From Salinarimonas chemoclinalis (GTDB lineage Bacteria > Pseudomonadota > Alphaproteobacteria > Rhizobiales > Beijerinckiaceae), in contig NZ_JBGMWH010000007.1 in assembly GCF_041514305.1 (NCBI RefSeq), forward strand, positions 62,001-126,000: a stretch of 64,000 nt of DNA, given 5' to 3'. The notes below the pieces were generated by a model. That model saw only the letters and a list, made by a program, of their open reading frames with translations, did no database searches and was not told the origin of the DNA. Made by a program: the position numbers and the translations under genes. Positions 40,797-49,312 of this stretch are shown in pieces (positions within the stretch are counted from its first letter, which is position 1; each line of letters opens with the position of its first letter).

Positions 40797-41411
40797 TCAC
40801 GGCCGTGCCGAGAACGCGAGCTGGGCGCCGAGCGCGGCGAAGGCGCCGGCGAAGGTGCGGCGCATCCAGACCAGGACGCCGGGGTTCGAGACCACCATGC
40901 GCCGCATGGAGGCGGCGAAGGCGCCGTAGACGACGAAGACGGCGAAGGTCATCAGCATGAAGACGGCGCTGAGCGTCAGCATCCGCGACAGGACCGCCGG
41001 ATCGGTCGGGCTGACGAACTGGGGCAGGAAGGCGAAGAAGAAGATCGACAGCTTCGGATTGAGGACGTTCAGCAGGATCCCGCGCACGATCGTACGCGAG
41101 GCGGAGATCGGCGCGAGGTTCTCGTCCACGGTCAGTGCGCCGTGCTCCTTCAGCGTGCGCCAGGCCATCCAGAGCAGGTAGGCGACGCCGAGATAGCGCA
41201 GGATCTCGAAGGCGAGCGCGCTCGTGTGCAGCACCGCCGCGAGTCCCGTGATCGCCGCCGCGATGTGCGGGACGATCCCCAGCGTGCATCCGAAGGCGGC
41301 CACGATGCTCGCCCGGGTGCCGCGCGAGAGCCCCGTGGCGAGGGTGTAGAGCACGCCGGTGCCCGGCGAGACGACGACGATCAGCGAGGTCAGGAGGAAT
41401 TCGATCGACAT
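40797..41411 (-). CDS. LysE/RhtB-family amino-acid exporter
   Basis: A 204-residue inner-membrane protein with about six transmembrane helices and the LysE-family signature near the N-terminus: SLIVVVSPGTGVLYTLATGL followed by SRGTRASIVAAFGCTLG. LLNVLNPKLSIFFFAFLPQF in the middle is the second family hallmark. Such proteins export basic amino acids or homoserine/threonine; which one cannot be told. It stands alone, convergent with tRNA-Thr and divergent from aroC. The ATG at 41411 begins the first helix (MSIEFLLTSLIVV). Confidence 0.9.
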   Translation of the reverse strand: MSIEFLLTSLIVVVSPGTGVLYTLATGLSRGTRASIVAAFGCTLGIVPHIAAAITGLAAVLHTSALAFEILRYLGVAYLLWMAWRTLKEHGALTVDENLAPISASRTIVRGILLNVLNPKLSIFFFAFLPQFVSPTDPAVLSRMLTLSAVFMLMTFAVFVVYGAFAASMRRMVVSNPGVLVWMRRTFAGAFAALGAQLAFSARP

Positions 41412-41552
41412 GGACGGGACGCGCTCCGCAACCGGTTGCGGCGATCCTAGGCCGCCGACTCCGGGTGTTCAAGCGCGGTCTCCGTGTCGCCGGCCCGAGA
41501 CGCACGCGATGGTACGACGGGGACCACATCCGGGCCTGCCGGGCGCGCCCGC

Positions 41553-41616
41553 CCCATTCCCCTTACCCCTTTCCCATTACCCCTCCCCCTTCCCCTCCCC
41601 GCGCTTCTCCCCTAGA
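41553..41616 (+). repeat. Polypyrimidine tract ahead of aroC
   Basis: An almost pure C/T run of about 60 bases on the + strand, built from CCCCTT, CCCATT and CCCCTCCCC-like pieces, lies 25-90 bases upstream of the aroC ATG. Such asymmetric tracts can melt or form triplex structure and can vary by slippage. It is low complexity; a regulatory role is only possible. Confidence 0.6.
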
Positions 41617-41640
41617 AACCGGGGCAGGAGCGCGCGTCCC

Positions 41641-42765
41641 ATGTCCCACAACACGTTCGGCCATCTCTTCCGCGTCACGACCTTCGGCGAGAGCCACGGG
41701 CCGGCGCTCGGCTGCGTGGTGGACGGCTGCCCGCCGGGCGTCCCGCTCACGGCGGAGGAGATCCAGGCGGAGCTCGACCGGCGCCGGCCCGGGCAGTCGC
41801 GCTTCACCACGCAGCGCCGCGAGCCGGACGCCGTGAAGATACTCTCCGGCGTCTTCCAGGACGAGCGGATGGCGGCGCAGGTCACCACCGGCACGCCGAT
41901 CGCGCTCCTCATCGAGAACGTCGACCAGCGCTCCAAGGATTACGGCGAGATCCGCGACGCCTACCGCCCCGGCCACGCCGACTTCGCCTACGACGTGAAA
42001 TACGGCGTGCGCGACTATCGCGGCGGCGGGCGCTCCTCGGCGCGCGAGACGGCGGCGCGGGTCGCGGCGGGCGCCATCGCCCGCAAGGTCGTGCCGGGCC
42101 TCGTCGTGCGCGGCGCCCTCGTGCGGATGGGCCCGCACGGGATCGACCGCGACGCGTGGGACTGGGAGGAGGTCTCCCGCAACCCCTTCTTCTGCCCAGA
42201 CGCGAAGGCGGCCGAGCGCTGGGCGGACTATCTCGACGGCATCCGCAAGGCGGGCTCGTCGATCGGCGCGGTGATCGAGATCGTGGCCGAGGGCGTGCCG
42301 CCGGGCCTCGGTGCGCCGATCTACGCCAAGCTCGACGGGGATCTCGCCGGGGCGCTGATGTCGATCAACGCGGTCAAGGGCGTGGAGATCGGCGAAGGCT
42401 TCGCCGCGGCCGCGCTCACCGGCGAGGAGAACGCCGACGAGATGCGCCCGGGCAACGACGGCGCGCCGGTGTTTCGCTCCAACAAGGCCGGCGGCGTGCT
42501 CGGCGGCATCTCCACCGGCCAGCCGGTCGTCGCCCGCTTCGCGGTCAAGCCCACCTCCTCGATCCTCGCGCCGCGCGCCTCGGTGACCCGCGAGAACCAG
42601 GAGACGGAGGTCGTCACCAAGGGCCGCCACGACCCCTGCGTCGGCATCCGCGCCGTGCCGGTGGGCGAGGCCATGGTGGCTTGCGTGATCGCGGACCACT
42701 ATCTGCGCCACAGGGGACAGGTCGGCGCCGTGCGCGGCTGGCCCCTGGAGCATCCCTTCGGCTAA
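41641..42765 (+). CDS. aroC: Chorismate synthase
   Basis: A 374-residue chorismate synthase, last step of the shikimate pathway, converting EPSP to chorismate with reduced FMN. The N-terminus MSHNTFGHLFRVTTFGESHG is the first family signature. GRSSARETAARVAAGAIARK and FAVKPTSSILAPRASVTRE with the late RHDPCVGIRAVPVGEAM are the others. GGCAGGAG lies about 11 bases before the ATG at 41641; the upstream frame is non-coding pyrimidine-rich DNA. ribB follows 41 bases downstream on the same strand and may be co-transcribed. Confidence 0.97.
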   Translation: MSHNTFGHLFRVTTFGESHGPALGCVVDGCPPGVPLTAEEIQAELDRRRPGQSRFTTQRREPDAVKILSGVFQDERMAAQVTTGTPIALLIENVDQRSKDYGEIRDAYRPGHADFAYDVKYGVRDYRGGGRSSARETAARVAAGAIARKVVPGLVVRGALVRMGPHGIDRDAWDWEEVSRNPFFCPDAKAAERWADYLDGIRKAGSSIGAVIEIVAEGVPPGLGAPIYAKLDGDLAGALMSINAVKGVEIGEGFAAAALTGEENADEMRPGNDGAPVFRSNKAGGVLGGISTGQPVVARFAVKPTSSILAPRASVTRENQETEVVTKGRHDPCVGIRAVPVGEAMVACVIADHYLRHRGQVGAVRGWPLEHPFG

Positions 42766-42806
42766 GACACCCGCGCGGCACATCCGCCCGCCGACGAGCA
42801 GACATC

Positions 42807-43886
42807 ATGCCCCAATCGGTCACCGACGCCATCGAAGCCTTCGCCCGCGGCGAGATCGTCATCGTCACCGACGACGACGACCGCGAGAACGAGGGCGACC
42901 TCATCGTCGCCGCCTCGCTGTGCACGCCCGAGAAGATGGCGTTCATCATCCGCAACACCTGCGGCATCGTCTGCGCGCCGGTGACGGCGGCAGAGGCGAA
43001 GCGCCTGCGGCTCGACCCGATGGTCGCCTCGAACGACGCGCCGCTCGGCACCGCCTTCACGGTCTCGGTCGACGTCCGCCACGGGCTGACCACGGGCATC
43101 TCGGCCGAGCAGCGCTGCAACACCGTGCGCGCGCTCGCCAACGGCAACATGGGCGCGGAGGACTTCGTGCGCCCGGGCCACGTCTTCCCCCTCGTCGCCA
43201 AGGAGGGCGGCGTGCTGATGCGCTCGGGCCATACGGAGGCCGCCGTCGACCTGTGCCGGCTCGCCGGCCTGCCCGAGGTCGGCGTGATCTGCGAGCTCGC
43301 CAACGACGACGGCACGGTCATGAAGGGAGACCAGATCGTCGCCTTCGCCGAGCGCCACGGCCTGAGGCGCGTCTCGGTGGCCGACATGATCGCCTATCGC
43401 CAGCGCCGGGAGAGCCTGGTGACGCGGGTGGGCACGTTCCCCGTCGAGACCCGCCACGGGCCGATGACGGGCTACGCCTACACCACGCCCTTCGACGCCG
43501 TGCAGCACTTCGCCGTCGTGCATGGCCGCGTCGGCGACGGCAAGGGCGTGCTCGCGCGCCTGCACCGCGCCAACGTCGTCAACGACGTGTTCGGCCCCAC
43601 CGGCGCCGTCGACCGCGCCCTCGCGCGCTTCGCGACGGAGGGGCGCGGCGTGCTCGTCTACCTGCGCGAGGGCACTGCGGGCGTGCCGCTCACCTCCTAT
43701 TCCGAGGAGGCGAGCCGCTCGGAGGCCGAACGCAACGCCGCCTGGCGCGAGGTCGGGCTCGGCGCGCAGATCCTGCGCGACCTCGGCGTCACCTCGATCC
43801 GCAATCTCGCGAGCTCGTCGCGCTCCTACGTCGGCCTCGCCGGCTTCGGAATCGCGCTGGAGGAGACGGTGCCGCTCGACGGATGA
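42807..43886 (+). CDS. ribB: 3,4-dihydroxy-2-butanone-4-phosphate synthase with a degenerate GTP-cyclohydrolase-II-like domain
   Basis: A 359-residue protein. The N-terminal ~205 residues are RibB, which makes 3,4-dihydroxybutanone 4-phosphate from ribulose 5-phosphate for riboflavin: VTDDDDRENEGDLIVAA is the acidic catalytic loop and MRSGHTEAAVDLCRLAG the second motif. The remaining ~150 residues have the RibA fold outline, but where RibA has the zinc cysteines this protein reads RLHRANVVNDVFGPTGAVDR, without cysteine. GTP cyclohydrolase II activity is therefore not expected; such tails are frequent in alphaproteobacterial RibB. Start ATG 42807; no FMN riboswitch fits in the 41-base gap after aroC. 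Confidence 0.93.
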   Translation: MPQSVTDAIEAFARGEIVIVTDDDDRENEGDLIVAASLCTPEKMAFIIRNTCGIVCAPVTAAEAKRLRLDPMVASNDAPLGTAFTVSVDVRHGLTTGISAEQRCNTVRALANGNMGAEDFVRPGHVFPLVAKEGGVLMRSGHTEAAVDLCRLAGLPEVGVICELANDDGTVMKGDQIVAFAERHGLRRVSVADMIAYRQRRESLVTRVGTFPVETRHGPMTGYAYTTPFDAVQHFAVVHGRVGDGKGVLARLHRANVVNDVFGPTGAVDRALARFATEGRGVLVYLREGTAGVPLTSYSEEASRSEAERNAAWREVGLGAQILRDLGVTSIRNLASSSRSYVGLAGFGIALEETVPLDG

Positions 43887-43989
43887 GCGTGCGGGGCGGG
43901 CGCGCAGGGGGCGGGCGCGGCTTCGCGCACGGCCGCCTCGGCAGGCGGCGCCCTCGCCGCGGGCGCGTTCCCGTGGTAGCGCTCGCGGG

Positions 43990-45222
43990 ATGAAGGCACC
44001 CTCCACCCCCACCCGCGCCTCCGCGGACGCGATCGACGGCCGCCCAGCCTGGATCCGGCTCGCCCTCGCCGTGTGCCTGTCGTCGCTCGGCGGCGTGGGC
44101 ATGTGGTCGATCGTCGTCGTGCTGCCCACGGTGGAGGCGGCCTTCGAGGCGAGCCGCGCGGCCTCGTCGCTCGCCTACACGGTGCTGATGCTCGCCTTCG
44201 CCGGCGGCGGCGTGACGATGGGGCGGCTCGCCGACCGCACCGGCATCGTGCCGCCGCTGCTCGCCGGCGCGGGCCTTCTCGCCGCGGGCTACGTCGCGAG
44301 CGCGGCGGCGCCGAGCCTGCCGGTCTTCATCCTCGCCCACGGGCTCGTGGGGCTCGGCGCGTCGGCGACGCTCGGGCCGCTGATCGCCGAGATCTCGCAC
44401 TGGTTCCTCAGGCGGCGCGGCATCGCGGTGGCGATCTGCGCGTCCGGCAACTACGTCGCCGGCGCGATCTGGCCGCCGATCGTGCAGGCGCTCGTCGAGA
44501 CGACCGGGTGGCGCACGGCGCACCTCGTCATCGCGGGCATCCTCCTCGTCGGCATGGTGCCGCTCGCGCTCTCCCTGCGGCGCCGTGCGCCTCTCGGCGA
44601 CGCGGGGACGGCGCACGTCGTCCCCGCCGGGCGCGCGGCGCTCGGGCTCTCGACGAACGCGCTCACCGCGCTCCTCTTCGTCGCCGGCATCGCCTGCTGC
44701 GTGGCGATGGCGATGCCGCAGGTGCACATCGTCGCCTATTGCACCGAGCTCGGCTTCGGCGCGGGGGTGGGGGCGCAGATGCTCTCGCTGATGATGCTGT
44801 TCGGCATCGTCAGCCGCATCGCGTCCGGTTTCGTCGCCGACCGGATCGGCGGGCTCGCGACGCTGCTGATCGGCTCGACGCTGCAGGCCTTCGCGCTCCT
44901 GCTCTACATGCTCGTCGACGGGCTCGCGGCGCTGTACGTCGTCTCCGCCCTGTTCGGCCTGTTCCAGGGCGGCATCGTGCCGAGCTACGCCATCGTCGTG
45001 CGCGAGTACTTCGCACCGGCCGAGGCCGGCATGCGGGTCGGCCTCGTGCTGATGGCCACCATCCTCGGCATGGCCTTCGGCGGCTGGCTCTCGGGCGCGA
45101 TCTTCGACGCGTCCGGCGACTACGCGCCGGCCTTCCTGAACGGGCTCGCCTGGAACCTGCTGAACATGGGCGTGATCGCGATGCTGCTCGTGCGGCGCGG
45201 GAGACGGCTCGCGGCGGCGTGA
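43990..45222 (+). CDS. MFS transporter (monocarboxylate/oxalate-formate-like)
   Basis: A 410-residue 12-helix major facilitator. The loop 2-3 motif appears as TMGRLADRTGIVPPL, and GLGASATLGPLIAEISHWF followed by RRRGIAVAICASGNYVAGAI resembles the OxlT/MCT-type subfamily, whose members move small carboxylates. VSRIASGFVADRIGG is the second-half repeat of the loop motif. The ATG at 43990 is about 100 bases after ribB. The N-terminal 22 residues are hydrophilic and cytoplasmic. The substrate cannot be inferred from neighbours. Confidence 0.88.
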   Translation: MKAPSTPTRASADAIDGRPAWIRLALAVCLSSLGGVGMWSIVVVLPTVEAAFEASRAASSLAYTVLMLAFAGGGVTMGRLADRTGIVPPLLAGAGLLAAGYVASAAAPSLPVFILAHGLVGLGASATLGPLIAEISHWFLRRRGIAVAICASGNYVAGAIWPPIVQALVETTGWRTAHLVIAGILLVGMVPLALSLRRRAPLGDAGTAHVVPAGRAALGLSTNALTALLFVAGIACCVAMAMPQVHIVAYCTELGFGAGVGAQMLSLMMLFGIVSRIASGFVADRIGGLATLLIGSTLQAFALLLYMLVDGLAALYVVSALFGLFQGGIVPSYAIVVREYFAPAEAGMRVGLVLMATILGMAFGGWLSGAIFDASGDYAPAFLNGLAWNLLNMGVIAMLLVRRGRRLAAA

Positions 45223-45247
45223 GGGGTGGCGCCCGGCTGCGCCACCG

Positions 45248-45499
45248 TCACCTGAAGAGCGACAGGCGCTCTTCGAAGTCTTCGCCGCCTTCGCCGGGGT
45301 CGCGCTGGAGCTCGTATCGATCGGGGCTAGGCTGCCACCTCGGCGACTCCACGTCAGAAAGCGTATCGACGTATTCGGCGTGCCGTGTCACGAGCTCGGT
45401 GAGCAGGGCCACGACATCGAGACCGTCGCGCGCTGCCATCCGCCGAGCGAGCTCGAACACCTCGGACGGCAGCTCGATCGCAACACATCCGCCGCTCAT
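45248..45499 (-). CDS. Small helical protein, possibly ribbon-helix-helix/antitoxin-like
   Basis: An 83-residue protein: a short beta-like start (CVAIELPSEVFELARRMAAR), two helices (DGLDVVALLTELVTRHAEYV) and an acidic unstructured tail. The arrangement recalls CopG/RHH-type DNA-binding antitoxins, but the match is weak and no toxin gene is beside it. The ATG at 45499 follows GGGAGGG at good spacing. It lies in a stretch of somewhat lower GC than the surroundings. I do not recognise a named family. Confidence 0.5.
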   Translation of the reverse strand: MSGGCVAIELPSEVFELARRMAARDGLDVVALLTELVTRHAEYVDTLSDVESPRWQPSPDRYELQRDPGEGGEDFEERLSLFR

Positions 45500-45599
45500 G
45501 TCGCCCTCCCGCAGGATCGAAAATCGACTCCGCACCATAGCACCAGCAGCCTGACGAGGTCTCCTCGAGAGCCTGATGCTCCGAGCGACTAGCTGAGGA

Positions 45600-45983
45600 T
45601 CAGTCGTAGCGACAGAGGATCGGGTCGGCGACGGTGGCGGCGTTCTCCTGGATGAGGCGCGCATGCTCGGTCCCGGAGCACCCGAACCGGCGCCACGCGT
45701 CTTCACAGTTCTCCGGCTCGACGCCAACCATCGCGCTGATGCAAACGCGCGTGACCTCGTGCTGCGGCGGGTATCCTCTTGGTGCGAACCCGTGCTTCGC
45801 CATGAATGCCGTCTCGGTGTCGCCGCGCCACTTGAGCCTGTTGCACAGCATCCCGGCCTGAAACGCCGTGCAGTACTGGACCGTCAGCTCACGCCAGTTT
45901 CCCGGGCGGCTGTCGGCGACGGCCGGGACGAGTGCAGCGCCAAGAGCGATGGCGGTCATGCATGCGCGAACAGCGTGTCGCAT
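45600..45983 (-). CDS. Secreted cysteine-containing hypothetical protein
   Basis: A 127-residue protein with an N-terminal signal peptide (MRHAVRACMTAIALGAALVP, AVA) and a mature part of about 104 residues that contains six cysteines (in VQYC, GMLC, RVC, PENC, RFGC and ILC), enough for three disulfides in the periplasm. GYPPQHEVTRVCISAMV is the best-conserved-looking segment. The start at 45983 is supported by AAGGAGAT six bases upstream; earlier frame residues are spurious. No family is recognised and no neighbour gives a function. Confidence 0.65.
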   Translation of the reverse strand: MRHAVRACMTAIALGAALVPAVADSRPGNWRELTVQYCTAFQAGMLCNRLKWRGDTETAFMAKHGFAPRGYPPQHEVTRVCISAMVGVEPENCEDAWRRFGCSGTEHARLIQENAATVADPILCRYD

Positions 45984-46040
45984 GGGCGATCTCCTTGCGG
46001 CGTCCCGGGGGAGGATAGCGTGAGCGGGCCAGCTTTGCAT

Positions 46041-46307
46041 GCAGCAGACAGCGGAGAATGCGACTGCCAGCCCTTTACGTTAGAAGCAACTCCAAACCTG
46101 CAATTCCCTTGGAGAGTCGGGGCCACGTCATTCCCTCGGAGCCGTCATGCGTTGAGCATGGCCGACGCGCGCAGCGGAGGGCACCCCGAAGGGGCCGGAA
46201 CGAAGTGGAGGAGGGCGAAGCCCTTGCCTGGAGCGAGCACGTCGGCACCCTCGGGCATGATGCTTCGAGGAGCGAGCAAGGCGCCGCGCCTGAATGAATG
46301 CCCACCC
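46041..46307. other. Gene-poor intergenic segment, possible dispersed-repeat remnant
   Basis: About 267 bases without a supportable gene. The stretch around 46140-46290 has the look of short intergenic elements found in several Hyphomicrobiales genomes. It can be translated on the minus strand as a 78-residue ORF with RASPSSTSFRPLRG, but that reading lacks family support and a ribosome site. Beyond this I see nothing functional. Confidence 0.35.
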
Positions 46308-46817
46308 TCATCGCACCATCACCACCGGCGTCCCCACCCGCACCCGCCGCATGAGGTCGAGCACGTCCTCGTCGCGCATGCGGATGCAGCCGTAGCTAGC
46401 GGCCGAGCCGATGGACGCGCGCATCGTGCGCGTCGTGCCGTGGATGGCCGTGAGGCCGTCGTCCAGCGTGAGGGCGGCGGCCCCCATCGGGTTCGAGGGG
46501 TGGCCGCCGGGGATGAGGTCGGGCAGGTGCGGCATGTCGCGGCGCACGTCCGGCGGGGGCGTCCAGGCCGGGGCGACGTGCTTGCCGTCGATGCGCCGCC
46601 AGCCGGTCCACATCTTGTCGGCGCGCGGCACCGCCACGCGGTAGCGGATCGCGGTGCCGTCGCCGAGGTCGAGATAGAGCGCGCGCTCGGAGGCGCGCAC
46701 CACGATCGTGCCGGCGGGCACGTCGAGATCGAAGGCGACGCGCTCGCGCGCCTGCAGCGGCGCCGGCGCGAAGGCGAACCAGGCGGCGAGAACGAGGATC
46801 ATGGTGAGACGCTGCAT
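46308..46817 (-). CDS. L,D-transpeptidase (YkuD domain)
   Basis: A 169-residue exported enzyme that cross-links peptidoglycan 3-3 or attaches proteins to it. The signal peptide is MQRLTMILVLAAWFAFAP. The catalytic YkuD motif is complete: AIHGTTRTMRASIGSAASYG followed by CIRMRDEDVLDL, with the nucleophile Cys in SYGCIRM and the catalytic His in IHGT. SERALYLDLGDG and RYRVAVPRADK begin the domain. The ATG at 46817 is chosen as the start of the signal peptide; the longer frame is non-coding. It is divergent from coaBC, with about 218 bases between. Confidence 0.9.
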   Translation of the reverse strand: MQRLTMILVLAAWFAFAPAPLQARERVAFDLDVPAGTIVVRASERALYLDLGDGTAIRYRVAVPRADKMWTGWRRIDGKHVAPAWTPPPDVRRDMPHLPDLIPGGHPSNPMGAAALTLDDGLTAIHGTTRTMRASIGSAASYGCIRMRDEDVLDLMRRVRVGTPVVMVR

Positions 46818-47035
46818 GGCGTCGGGCCTCCCCCGGGTGCGTGACGGGGGAGCGTTCTCGCGCGATCGCCGCCAGCAGCGGGTGAGGGAACGTGGTTGAG
46901 AGAGGCTCAATCGCGCGGCATGGTCGGCGGAGCGTTCACCAGACGCGTCGAATTGCGCGCATCCGCGTCCGGCCGCGTTCCGCTCGGGTGCATGCGCGTG
47001 CTACAGATCGATCGACAACAGTCGCCACGGCCGAC

Positions 47036-48274
47036 ATGACCCTCGACGGCACCCGCATCCTCCTCGTCATCGGCGGCGGCATCGCCGCCTACAAGGCGCT
47101 CGACCTGATCCGCCGCCTGCGCGAGCGCGGGGCGCGGGTGCGCTGCGTGCTGACCGAGGGCGCGCAGCGCTTCGTGACGCCGCTCGCGGCGGCGGCGCTG
47201 TCGGGGGAGCGCGCCTTCACCGACCTGTTCGACCGGGAGGACGAGGCGGCCATCGGCCATATCCGGCTGGCACGGGAGGCGGACGCGGTCGTCGTCGCGC
47301 CGGCGACCGCGAACCTGATGGCGCGCATGGCGAGCGGCCAGGCGGACGACCTCGCGACCACCGTGCTGCTCGCGACGACGGCGCCGATCCTGATCGCGCC
47401 TGCGATGAACCCCACCATGTGGCGCCACCCGGCGACGCGCCGAAACCTCGAGACCCTGCGCGCCGACGGCGTCGCCGTCGTCGGCCCGAACGCGGGGCCG
47501 ATGGCGGAGCCGGAGAGCGGCCCCGGGCGGCTCGCGGAGCCGCTCGAGATCGCCGACGCTCTCGAAGCGCTCCTCGGCGCGCGCATTCCCGCGACGGCCG
47601 GGCCGCTCGCCGGCCGGCACGTGCTCGTCACGTCGGGGCCGACGCACGAGCCGATCGACCCGGTGCGCTACATCGCCAACCGCTCTTCCGGCAAACAGGG
47701 CCACGCCATCGCCGCCGCGGCCGCCGCCGCCGGCGCGCGGGTGACGCTCGTCTCCGGCCCCGTGACGGTTCCCGACCCGCCGGGCGTCGCCGTCGTGCGC
47801 GTCGAGACCGCCCGCGAGATGGAGGCCGCCGTCGAGGCGGCGCTGCCGGCGGACGTCGGGATCTTCGCCGCCGCGGTCGCCGACTGGCGTGCGGCCGAGG
47901 AGGCGCCGTCCAAGCGCAAGAAGGACGGCGGCGCACCCGCCCCCCTCGCGCTCGCGCTCAACCCGGACATCCTCGCCGGCGTCGCGCAGCGCACGGACGG
48001 ACGCCCGGCCCTCGTCGTCGGATTCGCGGCGGAGACCGACGACGTGATCGCCAACGCCCGCGCCAAGCTCGCGCGCAAGGGCTGCGACCTCGTCGTCGCC
48101 AACGACGTCTCCGCCGCGGGCGGCGGGGTGATGGGCGGGGACCACAACACGGTCCACCTCGTCGATGCGGCCGGCGTCGAGAGCTGGGCGCGCGCCGGCA
48201 AGGACGAGGTCGCACGCCGCCTCGTGGACCGCATCGCGGCGCTGCTCGCGGCGCGACAGGAGGGAACCCCGTGA
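47036..48274 (+). CDS. coaBC: Bifunctional phosphopantothenoylcysteine decarboxylase / phosphopantothenate-cysteine ligase
   Basis: A 412-residue CoaBC that joins cysteine to 4'-phosphopantothenate and decarboxylates the product in coenzyme A synthesis. The N-terminal flavin domain has LVIGGGIAAYKALDLIRR, the active-site His in IGHIRLAREA, and APAMNPTMWRHPATR. The flexible loop that in E. coli holds Cys158 (ACGDIGPGR) reads MAEPESGPGRLAEP, so that cysteine is absent. The C-terminal CoaB domain has SGPTHEPIDPVRYIANRSSG, AAVADWRAAE and a KRKK substrate segment. The stop overlaps the dut GTG (GTGA), the usual coaBC-dut arrangement. Confidence 0.95.
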   Translation: MTLDGTRILLVIGGGIAAYKALDLIRRLRERGARVRCVLTEGAQRFVTPLAAAALSGERAFTDLFDREDEAAIGHIRLAREADAVVVAPATANLMARMASGQADDLATTVLLATTAPILIAPAMNPTMWRHPATRRNLETLRADGVAVVGPNAGPMAEPESGPGRLAEPLEIADALEALLGARIPATAGPLAGRHVLVTSGPTHEPIDPVRYIANRSSGKQGHAIAAAAAAAGARVTLVSGPVTVPDPPGVAVVRVETAREMEAAVEAALPADVGIFAAAVADWRAAEEAPSKRKKDGGAPAPLALALNPDILAGVAQRTDGRPALVVGFAAETDDVIANARAKLARKGCDLVVANDVSAAGGGVMGGDHNTVHLVDAAGVESWARAGKDEVARRLVDRIAALLAARQEGTP

Positions 48275-48723
48275 CTGCGACCATTCGCGTCGAGCGGCTG
48301 CCGCATTGCGGCGATCTTTCATTGCCGAAATACGAGACCGAGGGTGCGGCGGGGCTCGACCTGCTGGCGGCGATCAGTCATACTACGTATCTCGAGCTGG
48401 GGATTCGAGAGAGGGTCCTGGTCCCGACCGGATTCGCGCTCGAGCTGCCGGAAGGCTACGAGGCGCAGGTGCGGCCGCGGTCCGGGCTGGCGGCGAATCA
48501 CGGGGTCACCGTGCTCAACGCCCCGGGCACGATCGACGCGGATTATCGCGGCGAGGTCATGGTGCTCCTCGTCAACCTGGGCGACGCGCCGTTCCGGATC
48601 ACCCGGGGGATGCGCATCGCGCAACTCGTCATCGCGCCGGTTGCGCGGGCGACGCTGATCGAGGTCGCCGCGCTCGGGGAGACGCCCCGCGCGGGCGGGG
48701 GATTCGGGTCGACCGGCGCCTGA
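48271..48723 (+). CDS. dut: dUTP diphosphatase
   Basis: A 150-residue trimeric dUTPase that converts dUTP to dUMP, limiting uracil in DNA and supplying thymidylate synthesis. All five motifs are present: GAAGLDLLAA (1), RPRSGLAANHG (2), LNAPGTIDADYRGEV (3), RGMRIAQLVIAP (4) and the C-terminal GGGFGSTG (5). The GTG start at 48271 overlaps the coaBC stop and is preceded by AGGAGGGAA, which fixes the start without an ATG. Normal length for bacterial Dut. Confidence 0.97.
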   Translation: MTATIRVERLPHCGDLSLPKYETEGAAGLDLLAAISHTTYLELGIRERVLVPTGFALELPEGYEAQVRPRSGLAANHGVTVLNAPGTIDADYRGEVMVLLVNLGDAPFRITRGMRIAQLVIAPVARATLIEVAALGETPRAGGGFGSTGA

Positions 48724-48779
48724 GCGCCGGCGATCGGGGGAAACGAACGGCCGAACGGCCGCACGAGGGGTTCGCCGTC

Positions 48780-49235
48780 ATGATCCTGCTGTCACGCCGT
48801 TCGCTGCTCGCCATCGCCGCCGTGGTGGACATCGCGCTCCACGCACGCCCGACGCCGGTGGCGGCGAAAGTGCTGGCGCAGCGCCACAACCTGCCGCCGC
48901 GCCACCTCGAGACCGTGCTCCAGGCGCTGGTGCGCTTCGGCATCCTCAAGGGCGTGCGCGGCCCGCGCGGCGGCTACGAGCTGGCCAAGGAGCGCCGGCG
49001 GATCACCGCCGGCGACATCGTGCGCGCGGCGATGAGCGTCACCGGCGAGGACGGGCTGCCGCCGCTGCCCGAGAGCCAGCTCGTCGACGAGGTCGTCGGC
49101 CCCGTGGTCAGGAGTGCGGGCGAGGCCTTCCTCGGCGAGCTCGACGCCATCACGGTGGAGGACCTGTGCACTCGCTCCGACGCGATCAAGGAGCCCGGCG
49201 CCAGCAGCGACGGCGCGCTCGATTTCGCCATCTGA
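48780..49235 (+). CDS. Rrf2-family transcriptional regulator, no cluster cysteines
   Basis: A 151-residue Rrf2-type regulator: winged helix with SLLAIAAVVDIALHARPTP, KVLAQRHNLPPRHLETVLQA and GILKGVRGPRGGYELAKE. Unlike IscR or NsrR, the region that should hold three cysteines has none; a single Cys occurs later in EDLCTRSD. A bound Fe-S cluster is therefore unlikely, as for CymR, the cysteine-metabolism regulator of Bacillus. The next gene is cysK, 78 bases on, so control of cysteine synthesis is a reasonable inference. The ATG at 48780 has GAGGGG upstream. Confidence 0.88.
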   Translation: MILLSRRSLLAIAAVVDIALHARPTPVAAKVLAQRHNLPPRHLETVLQALVRFGILKGVRGPRGGYELAKERRRITAGDIVRAAMSVTGEDGLPPLPESQLVDEVVGPVVRSAGEAFLGELDAITVEDLCTRSDAIKEPGASSDGALDFAI

Positions 49236-49238
49236 CAT

Positions 49239-49266
49239 GTGAATTCGAAAACAAGCGCGACTTCAC
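49239..49266. promoter_or_regulatory. Inverted repeat in the cysK promoter region
   Basis: GTGAA (49239-49243) and TTCAC (49262-49266) form a spaced dyad just before TAAAAT (49270-49275), a likely -10 element, in the gap between the Rrf2 gene and cysK. It could be the Rrf2 operator. The arms are short and a chance occurrence is possible. Confidence 0.3.
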
Positions 49267-49312
49267 GCGTAAAATAGGCTAGAGGGGGCCGAACCGAAAC
49301 ACGGAGGCTCTC

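Noticed and set aside
42766..42806. FMN riboswitch ahead of ribB
   Set aside because: Only 41 bases separate aroC and ribB, too short for the element.
46075..46311. 78-residue minus-strand ORF
   Set aside because: No ribosome site or recognisable domain; its translation looks like a repeated intergenic element rather than a protein.
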